A stretch of 64,000 bases of DNA from the NCBI RefSeq assembly GCF_023051175.1, contig NZ_JALKII010000005.1, positions 62,001 through 126,000 on the forward strand, in the 5' to 3' direction. The DNA is from Alcanivorax quisquiliarum (GTDB taxonomy: Bacteria; Pseudomonadota; Gammaproteobacteria; Pseudomonadales; Alcanivoracaceae). This document shows, one piece after another, positions 8,680 through 19,097 of the stretch. The notes beneath the pieces were generated by a model. That model had not been told where the DNA came from, did not search any database, and was given only the letters and a program-made list of their open reading frames with translations. Every line of letters starts with the position of its first letter. Position 1 is the first letter of the stretch. Position numbers and translations under genes: made by a program.

Positions 8680-8883
8680 ATGAACAGACAATCGGGATTG
8701 GCGCGTGCCGTGTTGCTGGCGGTAGCTCTGTCTCCCTTGATCGCCTGTACGCCGCGCATTGCGCTGGAGGCGCCCAAGGAGCCCATCACCATCAATCTGA
8801 ACGTCAAGATTGATCACGAGATACGCCTGCGCGTGGAGCAGGATATCGATCAGCTGTTCAGCGCCGACAGCGATCTGTTCTAG
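8680..8883 (+). CDS. ynbE: YnbE-like outer-membrane lipoprotein
   Basis: A 67-residue lipoprotein. The signal sequence ends in LIAC with the lipid-bearing cysteine at C23, followed by TPRIALEAP and a conserved TINLNVKIDHEIRLRVE segment typical of YnbE. YnbE is the outer-membrane partner of YdbH and stacks onto its C-terminal strand. The ATG at 8680 is used because the signal peptide starts there; an upstream in-frame ATG lies inside ydbH. It sits 46 bases after ydbH, and the stop TAG is embedded in the AGGAGG of ydbL. Confidence 0.85.
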   Translation: MNRQSGLARAVLLAVALSPLIACTPRIALEAPKEPITINLNVKIDHEIRLRVEQDIDQLFSADSDLF

Positions 8884-8893
8884 GAGGCCAAAC

Positions 8894-9217
8894 ATGAAGA
8901 AATTCCGATTTGTTGTTGCCGCCCTGTTGCTGACCTTCACTGGCGCCGTGCTGGCCCTGGATCTGGATACGGCGAAAGCACAGGGGCTGGTGGGCGAGCA
9001 GCCGAACGGTTATCTGGGCGTGGTGAAAGCGACACCGGAAGCGGTGGAGCTGGTGGCGGACATCAATGATCGCCGCCGCGATGCGTATCAGCGTATTGCG
9101 CGAGAAAATGGCATTACGCTGGATCAGGTGAGCAACCTGGCCGGGCAAAAAGCCATTGAGCGTGCCGGCAGTGGCACTTATGTGCGCACGCCGGATGGCC
9201 AGTGGGTGACCAAGTAG
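8894..9217 (+). CDS. ydbL: YdbL-like periplasmic protein (DUF1318)
   Basis: A 107-residue exported protein. The signal peptide MKKFRFVVAALLLTFTGAVL ends at A21, then the DUF1318 pattern follows: AKAQGLVGEQPNGYLG, a helical DINDRRRDAYQRIA segment and a C-terminal GTYVRTPDGQW. YdbL is reported to aid YdbH-YnbE assembly. The ribosome site AGGAGG overlaps the ynbE stop, so it belongs to the same transcript. It is followed by a clear hairpin terminator. Confidence 0.88.
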   Translation: MKKFRFVVAALLLTFTGAVLALDLDTAKAQGLVGEQPNGYLGVVKATPEAVELVADINDRRRDAYQRIARENGITLDQVSNLAGQKAIERAGSGTYVRTPDGQWVTK

Positions 9218-9227
9218 CTTGCCAGCT

Positions 9228-9255
9228 GCGAGGCTGCGCGATGCAGCCTCGCTTT
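9228..9255 (+). terminator. Terminator of the ydbH-ynbE-ydbL operon
   Basis: Perfect 10-bp arms GCGAGGCTGC and GCAGCCTCGC around a five-base loop, followed by TTTGCG. The U-tract is short, but the position 10 bases after ydbL fits an intrinsic terminator. Confidence 0.6.
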
Positions 9256-9363
9256 GCGTGCCGGCAGTGCGCCGGTTCACGCATTACAGGCCGCCGTTGG
9301 ACAGCGTTGGAAATCTCCTTCTAGGGTATTTGCCAGGGGCAGGCAATCAAGGAGGAGCACATC

Positions 9364-10425
9364 ATGCGTATCAGTCTCAAGCCACTTTCCCGACAGACTA
9401 TGGTGATTACCGGCGGCAGCTCCGGTATCGGCCTGGCAACGGCTCGCCGGGCCGTGCAGCGCGGTGCCAGAGTAGTGCTGGTGGCCCGCGATGAAGACAC
9501 GCTCAAATCTGTTTGCCACGAGCTGGCGCGGGGCGAAGGTCAGGCAGATTATGTGGTCGCCGATGTGGGTGATCGTGCACAGGTTCGCCATGTGGTCGAT
9601 ACGGTGGTGGAGCGCTACGGCGGTTTTGATACCTGGATCAACGATGCCGGTGTCGGCGTGTACGCCCGCCTGGAAGAAATCAGCGACGAAGATCACGCCC
9701 GCTTGTTCCAGACCAATTACTGGGGTGTGGTGTACGGTTCCACCGAAGCCTTGCGGCACCTGCGCCAGCGGGGCGGCGCGCTGATCAATATCGGTTCCAT
9801 TTCAAGTGATGTGCCGGCGCCGATTCTGAGCGCCTACACGGCCTCGAAACATGCCGTCAAAGGCTTCACCAATTCCCTGCGCCTTGAGCTTATCCATGAT
9901 CATGCGCCGGTATCGGTGACATTGATCCGGCCCAGCGGCGTGCACACGCCGTTTGGCCAGCATGCGCGCAATTATCTCGATAAGGCATCACAGGTGCCGC
10001 CGCCGGTCTACCATCCCGAGCTGGTGGCCAATGCGGTGTTGCATGCGGCGGAACATCCGATGCGTGAAATCACCATTGGCGGCAGCGGCATGGCCATGAC
10101 CTGGCTTACACGACTGTTGCCCCGGCTGGCGGACAAGCTTTTCACCTACAGTTATTTCCGCACGGCAGTCAGCGATGATGAGCCGCGCGGCGGTGGCTCG
10201 GCGTTGCATCAGTCCGCCGGCGGCGGCCATGAATTGGGTGATCAGCAGAGTCATATTCGGCGCATGAGTTTCTACACCCGGCATCAGATGTCGCCGTGGA
10301 TGACGGCGGGGTGTGTTGCGGCGGCAGCGGCATTGACTGTTGGCGCAGTGAAATGCGCACCGCATGTGCGGGCACATTTCACCGGGCAGTCGCGCTCGCC
10401 GGTGCAGCGCCTGATGAGGCGCTGA
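9364..10425 (+). CDS. SDR family oxidoreductase with C-terminal extension
   Basis: A 353-residue protein. The Rossmann motif TGGSSGIG is at 16-23, NDAG at 93-96, the catalytic serine near 146 and YTASK with Y158 and K162. After the roughly 260-residue dehydrogenase domain comes an extra 90 residues with a glycine/histidine-rich linker and a hydrophobic segment near 307-330 that may attach it to the membrane. Substrate unknown. ATG at 9364 follows AAGGAGGAGCAC, a very strong site. The SDR-with-tail layout is common in proteobacterial stand-alone SDRs of unknown substrate. Confidence 0.85.
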   Translation: MRISLKPLSRQTMVITGGSSGIGLATARRAVQRGARVVLVARDEDTLKSVCHELARGEGQADYVVADVGDRAQVRHVVDTVVERYGGFDTWINDAGVGVYARLEEISDEDHARLFQTNYWGVVYGSTEALRHLRQRGGALINIGSISSDVPAPILSAYTASKHAVKGFTNSLRLELIHDHAPVSVTLIRPSGVHTPFGQHARNYLDKASQVPPPVYHPELVANAVLHAAEHPMREITIGGSGMAMTWLTRLLPRLADKLFTYSYFRTAVSDDEPRGGGSALHQSAGGGHELGDQQSHIRRMSFYTRHQMSPWMTAGCVAAAAALTVGAVKCAPHVRAHFTGQSRSPVQRLMRR

Positions 10426-10450
10426 CCGGCAACGGATTGAAAAGGAACTG

Positions 10451-10691
10451 GTGCGACAGAATGCGCCGGTCACGCGCATGTCACCGCTGCAGTTTCAGAA
10501 AAAAACTGCGCTTGCATGAAGCTCGCCGGCTGATGCTGACGGAGGGGCTGGAGGCCGCCACCGCCAGCTATCGTGTGGGCTACGAAAGCCCGTCACATTT
10601 CAGCCGTGAGTACAGCCGCATGTTCGGTGCGCCGCCGCGTGCTGATGTCAGCAAACTACGGAGCGATCAGCGCGTGGCGTCTTCAGCCTGA
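10451..10691 (+). pseudogene. AraC-family regulator fragment, frameshifted
   Basis: The frame reads [11 protein letters not shown] and then, after one extra base, [19 protein letters not shown] and [21 protein letters not shown], which together are the C-terminal helix-turn-helix of an AraC/XylS regulator. The shift falls in a run of seven A's (10499-10505); six would keep one frame. The N-terminal ligand domain and the first helix-turn-helix are missing, so this is a decayed remnant, or an assembly error on top of a truncated gene. It is 25 bases after the SDR gene. Confidence 0.7.
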
Positions 10692-10712
10692 GCAACCGCC
10701 GCAAGCGGTGGC

Positions 10713-11129
10713 TCAACGGCGGGCCAGCTGCATGTTGCGCTCTGATACCTGGCTGTTGAGTGTCCATAGATCGTACAGATAGCCGATCAGGAACAGCCCG
10801 CCTGTGAACAGATAAATGATGCCGGTGATCCATTTGCCTTGGTACATGCGGTGAATGCCGAACACGCCGAGAAAGGTCAGCAGCACCCAGGCGATGTTGT
10901 AGTCGATGGCGCCGGAGCGGAAGCGGTGGTCAGCTTGGCGGTCCATGGCCGGAATCAGGAACAGGTCAATGATCCAGCCGATCAGAAACAGGCCGAAGGT
11001 AAAGAACCAGATGGTGCCGGTGATGGGCTTGCCGTAATAAAAACGGTGTGAGCCGGTAAAACCGAAAACCCATAGCAGATAGCCGAATATTTTGCTGTGC
11101 GTGTCGTGCCTGAAGGTGATGTCCCGCAT
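10713..11129 (-). CDS. TM2 domain-containing membrane protein
   Basis: A 138-residue protein with two TM2 units: SHRFYYGKPITGTIWFF..GLFLIGWIIDLF and IHRMYQGKWITGIIYLF..GLFLIGYLYDLW. Each has a G-x-HR(F/M)Y turn and two membrane helices with an acidic residue in the second. TM2 proteins occur widely without a defined biochemical role. ATG at 11129 follows GGGAG; longer frames upstream lack family similarity. It is convergent with the AraC remnant and runs in the same direction as purT but with a 94-base gap. Confidence 0.85.
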   Translation of the reverse strand: MRDITFRHDTHSKIFGYLLWVFGFTGSHRFYYGKPITGTIWFFTFGLFLIGWIIDLFLIPAMDRQADHRFRSGAIDYNIAWVLLTFLGVFGIHRMYQGKWITGIIYLFTGGLFLIGYLYDLWTLNSQVSERNMQLARR

Positions 11130-11223
11130 GCCGTGCTCCCGAAGTCTGTTGTTCTGTTGTGCTGCTGACACATAAGAACATGCGGGAACGCGATCTGTTC
11201 CCGCTTGAGTGTTACAAGGTGCG

Positions 11224-12411
11224 CTACAGGGTGACGTCGATTGCGCCGACCACGGCCAGCGCCTTGTCGACTGCGTCGGTGATATCTTCGCCACGCGCCA
11301 GGCCCACGCCCAGACGGCGCTCGCCGTGCACCTCAGGCTTGCCGAACAGACGCAGGTCGGTATCCGGTTGCGCCAGCGCTGCGGCCAGGTTGCCGTAGGT
11401 CATGCGCTCGGATTCGCCGGGCACCAGCAACACTGCCGAGGCGCTTGGCCCAAGCTGGCGGATGACCGGGATCGGTAAATCCAGAATTGCGCGTGCGTGC
11501 AGCTCGAACTCGGACAGGTTCTGGGAAATCAGCGTGACCATGCCGGTGTCGTGTGGGCGCGGAGATACTTCGCTGAAATACACAGCGTCGCCTTTGATGA
11601 ACAGCTCCACGCCGAACACGCCCTGGCCACCCAGCGCTTCGGTAATCGCTGCGGCGATGCGTTCCGCCTCTGCCAGCGCAACCGGGCTCATCGGCTGCGG
11701 CTGCCAGGATTCGCGGTAGTCACCCCGTTCCTGACGGTGGCCGATGGGTGCGCAGAATGAGGTACCGTCGCGGTGGCGAACCGTCAGCAGGGTTATTTCG
11801 TAATCGAAATCCACAAAGCCTTCGACGATCACACGCCCCCGGCCAGCGCGCCCGCCCGATTGGGCATGTTCCCAGGCGGCGGCGATATCGGCATCGCTGT
11901 GCACGGTGCTCTGGCCCTTGCCGGAAGACGACATGACGGGTTTGACCACACAAGGCAGGCCGATGGCGGCAATGGCGTCACGATATTCCTGCTCGGTTTC
12001 CGCGAATCGGTAGGGTGAGGTGGCGACGCCAAGCTCCTCCGCGGCCAGCCGGCGGATGCCCTCGCGGTTCATGGTCAGTTGCGCTGCGCGGGCGGTCGGG
12101 ATCACGCGCAAGCCTTCCTGTTCCATTTCCACCAGTGTGTCGGTGGCAATGGCTTCTATCTCGGGCACCACCAGATGCGGCTGTTCCTGTTCGATCACGG
12201 CGCGCAAGGCGGCGCCATCAAGCATTGAAATCACATGGCTGCGATGCGCCACCTGCATCGCCGGTGCGTTGGCGTAGCGATCCACCGCGATAACTTCGCA
12301 GCCCAGGCGTTGCAACGCAATGACGACTTCCTTGCCCAGCTCGCCACTGCCGAGCATCAGCACACGGGTGGCGGTGGGGGAAAGCGGGGTTCCAAGAATC
12401 GGCTGGCTCAT
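11224..12411 (-). CDS. purT: Formate-dependent phosphoribosylglycinamide formyltransferase
   Basis: A 395-residue ATP-grasp enzyme making formyl-GAR from GAR, formate and ATP in purine synthesis. Seen: N-terminal [11 protein letters not shown] dinucleotide-like loop, the central [12 protein letters not shown] glycine-rich loop, and [20 protein letters not shown] in the metal/ATP site, all typical of PurT. Length matches E. coli PurT (392). ATG at 12411 is the family start ([12 protein letters not shown]). It avoids the folate-dependent PurN step. Not in an operon; purL is at 15180. Confidence 0.95.
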   Translation of the reverse strand: MSQPILGTPLSPTATRVLMLGSGELGKEVVIALQRLGCEVIAVDRYANAPAMQVAHRSHVISMLDGAALRAVIEQEQPHLVVPEIEAIATDTLVEMEQEGLRVIPTARAAQLTMNREGIRRLAAEELGVATSPYRFAETEQEYRDAIAAIGLPCVVKPVMSSSGKGQSTVHSDADIAAAWEHAQSGGRAGRGRVIVEGFVDFDYEITLLTVRHRDGTSFCAPIGHRQERGDYRESWQPQPMSPVALAEAERIAAAITEALGGQGVFGVELFIKGDAVYFSEVSPRPHDTGMVTLISQNLSEFELHARAILDLPIPVIRQLGPSASAVLLVPGESERMTYGNLAAALAQPDTDLRLFGKPEVHGERRLGVGLARGEDITDAVDKALAVVGAIDVTL

Positions 12412-12770
12412 GATGGCTCTCTGTTGTCTCGTGTCTTGTGTGCTCAATGAAAGCTGGCGCAGACTGCAAAGGCTCACGCGGCAGGGCGTCTGCCCGGTGT
12501 CTTCTCGGCCGGTGTCTTCACGGCAGCGGCGGCAGTTTACCTGATGCGGCCGAGGCTGGCAGTGGCAGCAGTGCCCCGGTCTGGGCACGGTGGCCGGGGC
12601 AGATGTGTGCGCTCATTGGTGGCAGGCAAGCAGCGGCAGCCAAGGTTGCTCGCAAAGAGGCATGGCCTGCCTCTGTCTGCCGTGAACGATTAGACTTGGT
12701 CTTTCTTTGCCCAGCGCCTCACAGAGTGCGCCGGGCGTTGTGCTTGGTGCGGGAGAGAGTGTTGTCACCG
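12412..12770. other. Intergenic region between purT and tadA
   Basis: No supported gene. It contains a short direct repeat, CCGGTGTCTTC, near 12497 and 12513, and a 6-bp hairpin (GTGCCC/GGGCAC at 12571-12588). The divergent promoters of purT and tadA must lie here, but I cannot place them confidently. Confidence 0.4.
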
Positions 12771-13238
12771 ATGGCGGACGATGAAACATGGATGCGCGAA
12801 GCGCTGGCGCTTGCCGAGCAGGCGGTGGCGGCCGGTGAAGTGCCGGTCGGCGCCCTGGTGGTGCGTGACGGCGTAGTGCTGGGGCGCGGCTGGAACAGCC
12901 CGATCAGCAGCAACGATCCCACTGCCCATGCGGAGGTGGTGGCGCTGCGTGATGCGGCGCAGCAGCAGGCCAATTACCGACTGGCCGGCGCGACGCTTTA
13001 CGTCACCATTGAGCCATGCACCATGTGTTTCGGCGCACTGATGCATGCTCGCATCAGCAGGCTGGTTTACGGTGCCACCGAGCCTCGTGCGGGCACCTGC
13101 ATCAGCCAGCTGCGGTTGCCGGAGCAGACGTTCTACAACCACCGCATCGAGGTGATCGGCGGTGTGCTCGCGGAGCAGAGCGCAGCGATGCTGCGTGCTT
13201 TCTTTCGTCAGCGGCGTGGCGGGCGCAACGGCCTCTGA
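12771..13238 (+). CDS. tadA: tRNA-specific adenosine deaminase
   Basis: A 155-residue zinc deaminase converting A34 to inosine in tRNA-Arg(ACG). The zinc motif is complete: HAE at 53-55 and PCTMC at 82-86. The flanking AGEVPVGA and the C-terminal RAFFRQRR tail are typical. The start is uncertain: ATG 12771 gives the usual MADDETWMREAL, but its purine-rich site GGGAGAGA lies far upstream, so GTG 12759 or TTG 12762 in the same frame are possible. It is convergent with mltF. Confidence 0.93.
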   Translation: MADDETWMREALALAEQAVAAGEVPVGALVVRDGVVLGRGWNSPISSNDPTAHAEVVALRDAAQQQANYRLAGATLYVTIEPCTMCFGALMHARISRLVYGATEPRAGTCISQLRLPEQTFYNHRIEVIGGVLAEQSAAMLRAFFRQRRGGRNGL

Positions 13239-13323
13239 TGGCCAGGCCGTTATCGAGAGAGGCTTATGGTCGAAAGCGCTTTCAAGGGTTTCTAAAGGTA
13301 AGGGTTGCTAAAGGTAAGAGCGG

Positions 13324-14757
13324 CTAAAGATTGCCGCTGGCTTGCGGCGCGGGCTGTGCCATGGCCAGCAGCATCTCGCTGTGCCGCTGCGTATTGGTGG
13401 CCCACACCAGCGTATCGTAATAGGCGCGAATGGCGCGCACATACACCACCGCCTGGCCGCCGCCGCTGGCGTAGCCATGGCGCGCATCGCGGTAATATTG
13501 CGGTTGGCGCAACAATGGCAGGCGGCCGCGCACATCCGCCCACAGATCCGGGTTGCCGCCCTGGCGCTGCGTCAGCACGCGGGCGTCCTCAAGATGCCCG
13601 ATGCCGGCGTTGTAGGCTGCGACGGCCATCCAGGTGCGATCAGGTTCGCCGATTCGCTCCGGCAGGCGATCATGCAGCTTGCGCAGGTAGGCGGCGCCGG
13701 CGTGGATACTCTGTAGCGGGTCTTCGCGGTCGCTGACGCCCATTTCGGCAGCGGTGTTGCGGGTCAGCATCATCAGGCCACGCACGCCGGTGGGAGATAC
13801 CGCAGCCGGATCCCACATGGATTCCTGATAGCCTACGGCGGCCAGCAGGCGCCAATCGAAGCCGGTCGTGTCGCCTGCGTCGCGGAAGGCGGTGGCGTAT
13901 TCCGGCAGCCGGTGATCCAGATGGCGAATAAACGAACGAGCCGCATAGAGGTTGAAGCGCTCGGCATGGCCGTAGAAGCGCTGCTCAAGGCGAGCTACGG
14001 TGCCATCGGCCTTGACACGGGTGAGATAGCGCTGCGCTGCCTGATAAAGCTGTGCCTGGGGTTCGCGGCGGAAGGCCCAGCCCAATTGCGCTTCGCTGGC
14101 ATCAAACGCGCTCACCAGTTCGGGGAACAATGCCCGGTGCATCAGATAGGCATTGGAATCGACCATGGTGTAATCCGCCTGGCCATCATGTACCCGTGAC
14201 AACAGCTGTTCGGCGCTGGCGCCCGGCAGCTCTTCCACGTCCAGAAACGGTACTTCCTGCTGCAACAAGGCCAGCTGTTCAGCGTGGCTGCTGCCTGCCA
14301 GCACGACAATGCGGCGCCCGGCCAGATCGCTGATGTTGCGCGGGCGCGGCTCGCCGAGGCGGTAAATGATCTGTTCCTGAACGGTCTGGTAACCGGTGGA
14401 GAAATCGAACTGCAATTTGCGGCGCGGGCTGATGGTCAGGCCCGCAGCAGCCAGATCGGCGCGGCCATCCCGCACGGCGAGAAAGATATCTTCAAGGGTG
14501 TCGGTTTCCAGCATGCGCAGCTCGACGCCCAGCTCCCGTGCAAAGCCGGCGGCCAGCTCGTATTCCAGGCCGGTTGCGCCGTGCTGATCATGATAATAGG
14601 TGGTTGGTGCAAGCCGGGTCGCCACGACCAGCTCGCCACGGGCCTGGATCTGTTCCAGCGCGCTGGGTGCTGGCCGCATGGCTGTGACCATGGCTACCAT
14701 CAGCAGCACTGCCACAGGCACCAGGGCGTGTGTGAATTGTCTTGTCAGTGCGCTCAT
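13324..14757 (-). CDS. mltF: Membrane-bound lytic murein transglycosylase F
   Basis: A 477-residue periplasmic enzyme that cleaves peptidoglycan to 1,6-anhydro-muropeptides. Order: N-terminal signal/anchor at about 10-27, a bacterial solute-binding protein family 3 domain (about 35-260) and an SLT goose-lysozyme-type domain with GYQES (catalytic Glu), GVRGLMML and AAYNAG. This two-domain layout is specific to MltF. ATG at 14757 starts the signal sequence; the frame runs 90 codons further upstream without family similarity. It is divergent from purL. Confidence 0.92.
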   Translation of the reverse strand: MSALTRQFTHALVPVAVLLMVAMVTAMRPAPSALEQIQARGELVVATRLAPTTYYHDQHGATGLEYELAAGFARELGVELRMLETDTLEDIFLAVRDGRADLAAAGLTISPRRKLQFDFSTGYQTVQEQIIYRLGEPRPRNISDLAGRRIVVLAGSSHAEQLALLQQEVPFLDVEELPGASAEQLLSRVHDGQADYTMVDSNAYLMHRALFPELVSAFDASEAQLGWAFRREPQAQLYQAAQRYLTRVKADGTVARLEQRFYGHAERFNLYAARSFIRHLDHRLPEYATAFRDAGDTTGFDWRLLAAVGYQESMWDPAAVSPTGVRGLMMLTRNTAAEMGVSDREDPLQSIHAGAAYLRKLHDRLPERIGEPDRTWMAVAAYNAGIGHLEDARVLTQRQGGNPDLWADVRGRLPLLRQPQYYRDARHGYASGGGQAVVYVRAIRAYYDTLVWATNTQRHSEMLLAMAQPAPQASGNL

Positions 14758-15179
14758 ATCCGGTTCCAATGCGGGCCAGATGGGTATTCTGGCGCGCCGG
14801 TGCTGCCGCTTCCGATCTGTTCCCTGCTCCCCTCCCATTGGCAGGCAGGCTGGCGGCAGGCTCGTGAGCTTCGCACATCCTGTGCACGGGCTCTGATTGG
14901 CGCGAATTTTATCACGCGCAAGGGCAATATCGGGGCTATTTGTCCGACAATCAACAGCTTGGCGCATGACAGGCGCATTTTCAGGCCACTGGCTGGGGCG
15001 GCCCCTCGGAAAGGCGGCTGAGAGCAACTGGTACGGATGCCCCGGAAACCTGAGACGACGCCGCTACGGCGCGGCAGCCACCGCAAACCGGATTTTGCCG
15101 TTTGGCTGCGGCTGCTATCAGGGCTCAAATCCCGTATCATTCGCCTCCCTCATCCCTCCCGAATTTGGCTGAACGAGTT
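14758..15179. other. Divergent intergenic region mltF-purL
   Basis: 422 bases without a gene. An imperfect dyad with AAACCGG and CCGTTTGG arms lies near 15080-15110 upstream of purL and could be a purine-control site, but it does not match the PurR consensus well. CTGAGA and ACCTGA words near 15018 and 15048 were tested as a riboswitch core and rejected. Confidence 0.35.
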
Positions 15180-18100
15180 ATGCTGATACTTCCCGGTTCC
15201 CCCGCGTTGTCCGCGTTCCGTCAGGAAAAGCTGTTGCAGTCGCTGCCCGGCGTCCAGGCGCTTGGTGCGCGCTTCGTCCATTTTGTGGATACGGACGGCG
15301 AGCTTGATGCTCGTGAACACGATGTACTGGCGAAGCTGCTCAGCTATGGCCCGGCCAGCGAGGCCGCGCTGCCGGAAGGGCAGCTGTATGTCGTCGTGCC
15401 GCGGCCCGGCACCATTTCACCCTGGTCGTCGAAAGCCACCGAGATTTGCCATAACGCCGGGCTGCACAAAGTGCGCCGGGTGGAGCGTGGCATCGAGTAC
15501 CGGCTGGTGTTCGGCGCGGGCGAAATCGAGCAGGAAGCAGTGCTGGCGGCACTTCGCGATCGTATGACCGAAGCGGCGCTGCCAAAGCTGGAAGATGCCG
15601 CCTGCCTGTTCGAGCGCCACGCGCCCCGGCCATTGGCGCGCATTGATATTCTCGGCGGCGGCCGCGCTGCGCTGGAGCGCGCCAACAGCGAGCTCGGTCT
15701 GGCGCTGGCGGAAGATGAAATCGATTACCTGATGACGCAGTTCACGCGCCTGGAACGTAATCCCACCGACGCCGAGCTGATGATGTTCGCCCAGGCAAAC
15801 TCGGAGCATTGCCGGCACAAGATATTCAACGCCAGCTGGGTGATCGACGGAGAGCAGCAGGACAACAGCCTGTTCGGGATGATTCGCAATACCTTCAAGC
15901 AGCATCCGGGGCGCGTGCTGTCCGCCTACAAGGATAATGCTGCGGTGATGGCGGGCTCGGATGCATCACGCTTCTTCCCGCACCCGGATACCGGCGTCTA
16001 TCACTATGTGCAAGAGCCGGTACATATTCTGATGAAGGTGGAAACGCACAATCACCCGACGGCGATTGCGCCGTTTCCCGGCGCGGCAACCGGTTCCGGC
16101 GGCGAGATTCGTGACGAAGGCGCCACCGGGCTGGGTGGCAAGCCGAAGGCGGGCCTGGCCGGTTTCTCCGTATCAAACCTGAATATCCCCGGCTTCGAGC
16201 AGCCCTGGGAGCAGGCGTACGGCAAGCCGGATCGTATCGCCTCGGCGCTGGATATCATGATCGAGGGCCCACTTGGCGGCGCTGCGTTCAACAACGAGTT
16301 CGGCCGCCCCAACCTGTGCGGTTATTTCCGTACGCTGGAGCTGAAAGCGCCGGGTGCCAACGGTGACGAAGTGCGCGGTTATCACAAGCCGATCATGATC
16401 GCAGGCGGCCTGGGCAGCATTCGTGCCGAGCATGTGGAAAAGAAGGAAATCCCGGTCGGCGCGCACATCATCGTGCTGGGCGGCCCGGCATTGTTGATTG
16501 GTCTGGGCGGCGGTGCGGCCTCCTCGATGGCATCCGGGCAAAGCGCGGAAGATCTGGATTTTGCTTCGGTGCAGCGGGACAACCCCGAGATCGAGCGGCG
16601 CTGTCAGGAAGTGATTGATCGCTGCTGGGCGCAAGGCGAGAACAACCCGATCGTCTCGCTGCATGATGTCGGCGCTGGCGGCTTGTCCAATGCCCTGCCG
16701 GAGCTGGTGCATGATGCCGGCCGTGGTGCGCGGCTGGAGCTGCGCAAGATTCCCTGCGATGAACCCGGCATGAGCCCCGTGGAAATCTGGTGCAACGAAG
16801 CACAGGAGCGTTATGTGCTGGCCGTGCTGCCGGAAGATCTGCCCCGTTTTGCTGCTCTGTGCGAGCGCGAGCGCGCGCCGTTTGCTGTGCTGGGCCAGGC
16901 CACCGAGCTTGAGCATCTGCATGTCGAAGACAGCCACTTCAACGAGCCGCCGGTGGATCTGCCGATGGATGTGCTGTTCGGCAAGCCGCCAAAAATGGAG
17001 CGGGAGTTCGAGCGCACGGATTTTCAGCGCCAGCCTTTCGATCTCGCTGAAGTCGAATTGAAGGAAGCTGTGCAGCGGGTGTTGAATTTGCCGAGCGTGG
17101 CAGCCAAAACCTTCCTGATCGCCATTGGTGATCGCAGTGTGGGCGGGCTGGTATATCGCGATCAGATGGTCGGCCCCTGGCAGGTGCCGGTTGCGGATTG
17201 CGCAGTGACCGCCAGTGGTTTTCAGCACTACACCGGCGAAGCAATGGCGATGGGAGAGCGTACCCCGGCAGCCCTGGTAGATGCGCCAGCATCAGGACGC
17301 ATGGCTGTCGCCGAGGCACTGACCAACCTGGCCGCCGCAGACGTGGGCGAGCTGTCGTCGGTGAGCCTGTCGGCGAACTGGATGGCCGCTGCCGGGCACC
17401 CCGGCGAAGACCAGAACCTGTTCGATACCGTCGAGGCGGTGGGCATGGAATTGTGCCCGGCGCTGGGCATCAATATTCCGGTCGGCAAGGATTCGCTGTC
17501 CATGCGCACCCTGTGGACTGACAAGGGAATCGAAAAGAGTGTGGTCGCGCCGTTGTCGCTGATCGTGTCGGCCTTCGCGCCCGTGCGCGATATTCGCAAG
17601 ACGCTGACCCCCCAGCTGCGCACCGAAGAAGACAGCGTGCTGATTCTGATCGACCTTGGCTGTGGGCAGAACCGTCTCGGTGGTTCGGCGCTGGCACAGG
17701 TATACGGTCAGGTGGGCGATGTCGCGCCGGATATCGATGATCCGAAGCAGCTCAAGCAGTTCTTCCAGGTGACACAGAACCTGCTTGCCGAGCAATCACT
17801 GCTGGCTTACCACGATCGCTCCGACGGTGGCCTGTTTGCCACCGTTGCCGAGATGGCCTTCGCCGGCCGCTGCGGCGTTGATCTGGTGCTGGATCATATT
17901 GCCGGTGATGACGAGGAAGCGCTGGCCGCCTTGTTTGCCGAAGAGGCCGGTGCGGTATTGCAGGTGCGTACAGATCGCGCTGATCACGTCATTGCCGAGT
18001 ATGCCGAAGCAGGGCTGGGTGAGTGCGTGCACCGCATAGGCGAGCTGAACCACGATGATGTGCTGCGCATTCGCCTCGGCGGCGCCGTATTGCTGGAATC

Positions 18101-19064
18101 GCCGCGCCGCACGCTGCACCAGAACTGGGCCGAAACCAGCTACCGTATCCAGGCACTGCGCGACAACCCGTCCTGCGCTGAGCAGGAGTTTGATGCAATT
18201 CCCGAGGCGAACGATCCCGGCCTGACGGTGCGCCTGACGTTTGACATGACCGACAATCCGGCCGCGCCGTTGTTGAGCCTGTCGGAGCGCCCGCGTGTGG
18301 CGATCCTGCGTGAGCAGGGCGTCAACGGCCAGGTGGAAATGGCTGCCGCCTTCGAACGCGCCGGCTTCACCACCGTCGATGTGCACATGAGCGATCTGCT
18401 GGCCGGGCGAGTGGATCTGGCCGATTTCCGCGGCCTGGTCGCGTGCGGCGGTTTCTCCTACGGCGATGTGCTGGGCGCAGGCGAAGGCTGGGCAAAAACG
18501 ATCCTGTACAACGATAGCCTGCGCGATATGTTCAATCGCTTTTTCTATCGCGAGGACACCTTTGCACTGGGTGTCTGCAACGGTTGCCAGATGTTCTCCG
18601 CGCTCAAGGAGCTGATTCCGGGCACCGAGCACTGGCCGCGTTTTGTGCGCAATCAGAGCGAGCAGTTCGAGGCACGCACGACGCTGGTGGAAATCACCTC
18701 GTCGCCCTCGATTTTTTTCGACGGCATGGCCGGCACGCGCTTGCCAGTGGTGGTTGCGCACGGTGAAGGGCAGGCGGAAATCAGCGATGAAGCGTTGGCC
18801 CGTTGCCACGAAAACAATCTGCTGGCGGCGCGCTTTGTCGATTCGCTGGGTAACCCGACCGAGCGCTACCCCGCCAACCCGAATGGTTCCAAGCAGGGTG
18901 TCACAGGCTTCAGCAACACCGATGGCCGCGTGACCATCATGATGCCGCACCCGGAGCGCGCATTCCGAGTGGTGCAAAACAGCTGGCACCCGGATGACTG
19001 GAAAGCGTTCGAAGATGGCCCCTGGCTGCGCATGTTCCAGAATGCACGCAAATGGGTTGGCTGA
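15180..19064 (+). CDS. purL: Phosphoribosylformylglycinamidine synthase
   Basis: A 1,294-residue large-type PurL, the same size as the E. coli enzyme (1,295). It converts FGAR and glutamine to FGAM using ATP. Domains: N-terminal PurS-like and linker, two AIR-synthase-like halves with ETHNHP, and a C-terminal class I glutaminase with [19 protein letters not shown] (nucleophile Cys) and the terminal HPER. ATG at 15180 is the family start [11 protein letters not shown]; its ribosome site is weak. A hotdog gene follows after 33 bases. Confidence 0.97.
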   Translation: MLILPGSPALSAFRQEKLLQSLPGVQALGARFVHFVDTDGELDAREHDVLAKLLSYGPASEAALPEGQLYVVVPRPGTISPWSSKATEICHNAGLHKVRRVERGIEYRLVFGAGEIEQEAVLAALRDRMTEAALPKLEDAACLFERHAPRPLARIDILGGGRAALERANSELGLALAEDEIDYLMTQFTRLERNPTDAELMMFAQANSEHCRHKIFNASWVIDGEQQDNSLFGMIRNTFKQHPGRVLSAYKDNAAVMAGSDASRFFPHPDTGVYHYVQEPVHILMKVETHNHPTAIAPFPGAATGSGGEIRDEGATGLGGKPKAGLAGFSVSNLNIPGFEQPWEQAYGKPDRIASALDIMIEGPLGGAAFNNEFGRPNLCGYFRTLELKAPGANGDEVRGYHKPIMIAGGLGSIRAEHVEKKEIPVGAHIIVLGGPALLIGLGGGAASSMASGQSAEDLDFASVQRDNPEIERRCQEVIDRCWAQGENNPIVSLHDVGAGGLSNALPELVHDAGRGARLELRKIPCDEPGMSPVEIWCNEAQERYVLAVLPEDLPRFAALCERERAPFAVLGQATELEHLHVEDSHFNEPPVDLPMDVLFGKPPKMEREFERTDFQRQPFDLAEVELKEAVQRVLNLPSVAAKTFLIAIGDRSVGGLVYRDQMVGPWQVPVADCAVTASGFQHYTGEAMAMGERTPAALVDAPASGRMAVAEALTNLAAADVGELSSVSLSANWMAAAGHPGEDQNLFDTVEAVGMELCPALGINIPVGKDSLSMRTLWTDKGIEKSVVAPLSLIVSAFAPVRDIRKTLTPQLRTEEDSVLILIDLGCGQNRLGGSALAQVYGQVGDVAPDIDDPKQLKQFFQVTQNLLAEQSLLAYHDRSDGGLFATVAEMAFAGRCGVDLVLDHIAGDDEEALAALFAEEAGAVLQVRTDRADHVIAEYAEAGLGECVHRIGELNHDDVLRIRLGGAVLLESPRRTLHQNWAETSYRIQALRDNPSCAEQEFDAIPEANDPGLTVRLTFDMTDNPAAPLLSLSERPRVAILREQGVNGQVEMAAAFERAGFTTVDVHMSDLLAGRVDLADFRGLVACGGFSYGDVLGAGEGWAKTILYNDSLRDMFNRFFYREDTFALGVCNGCQMFSALKELIPGTEHWPRFVRNQSEQFEARTTLVEITSSPSIFFDGMAGTRLPVVVAHGEGQAEISDEALARCHENNLLAARFVDSLGNPTERYPANPNGSKQGVTGFSNTDGRVTIMMPHPERAFRVVQNSWHPDDWKAFEDGPWLRMFQNARKWVG

Positions 19065-19097
19065 CGCCAGGACGGGTCATCAAGGACACGTTACGTT

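Noticed and set aside
12571-12588. Hairpin upstream of tadA as a terminator
   Set aside because: Only six base pairs with no T-run and not placed after a gene end.
15018-15053. TPP-riboswitch-like words CTGAGA and ACCTGA upstream of purL
   Set aside because: The conserved TAAT-CCAGCG-type 3' half and the closing stems are absent, and purL is not a usual thiamine target.
16173-17228. Long minus-strand frame inside purL
   Set aside because: Antisense of a conserved purine-synthesis gene; high-G+C codon structure makes such shadows common.
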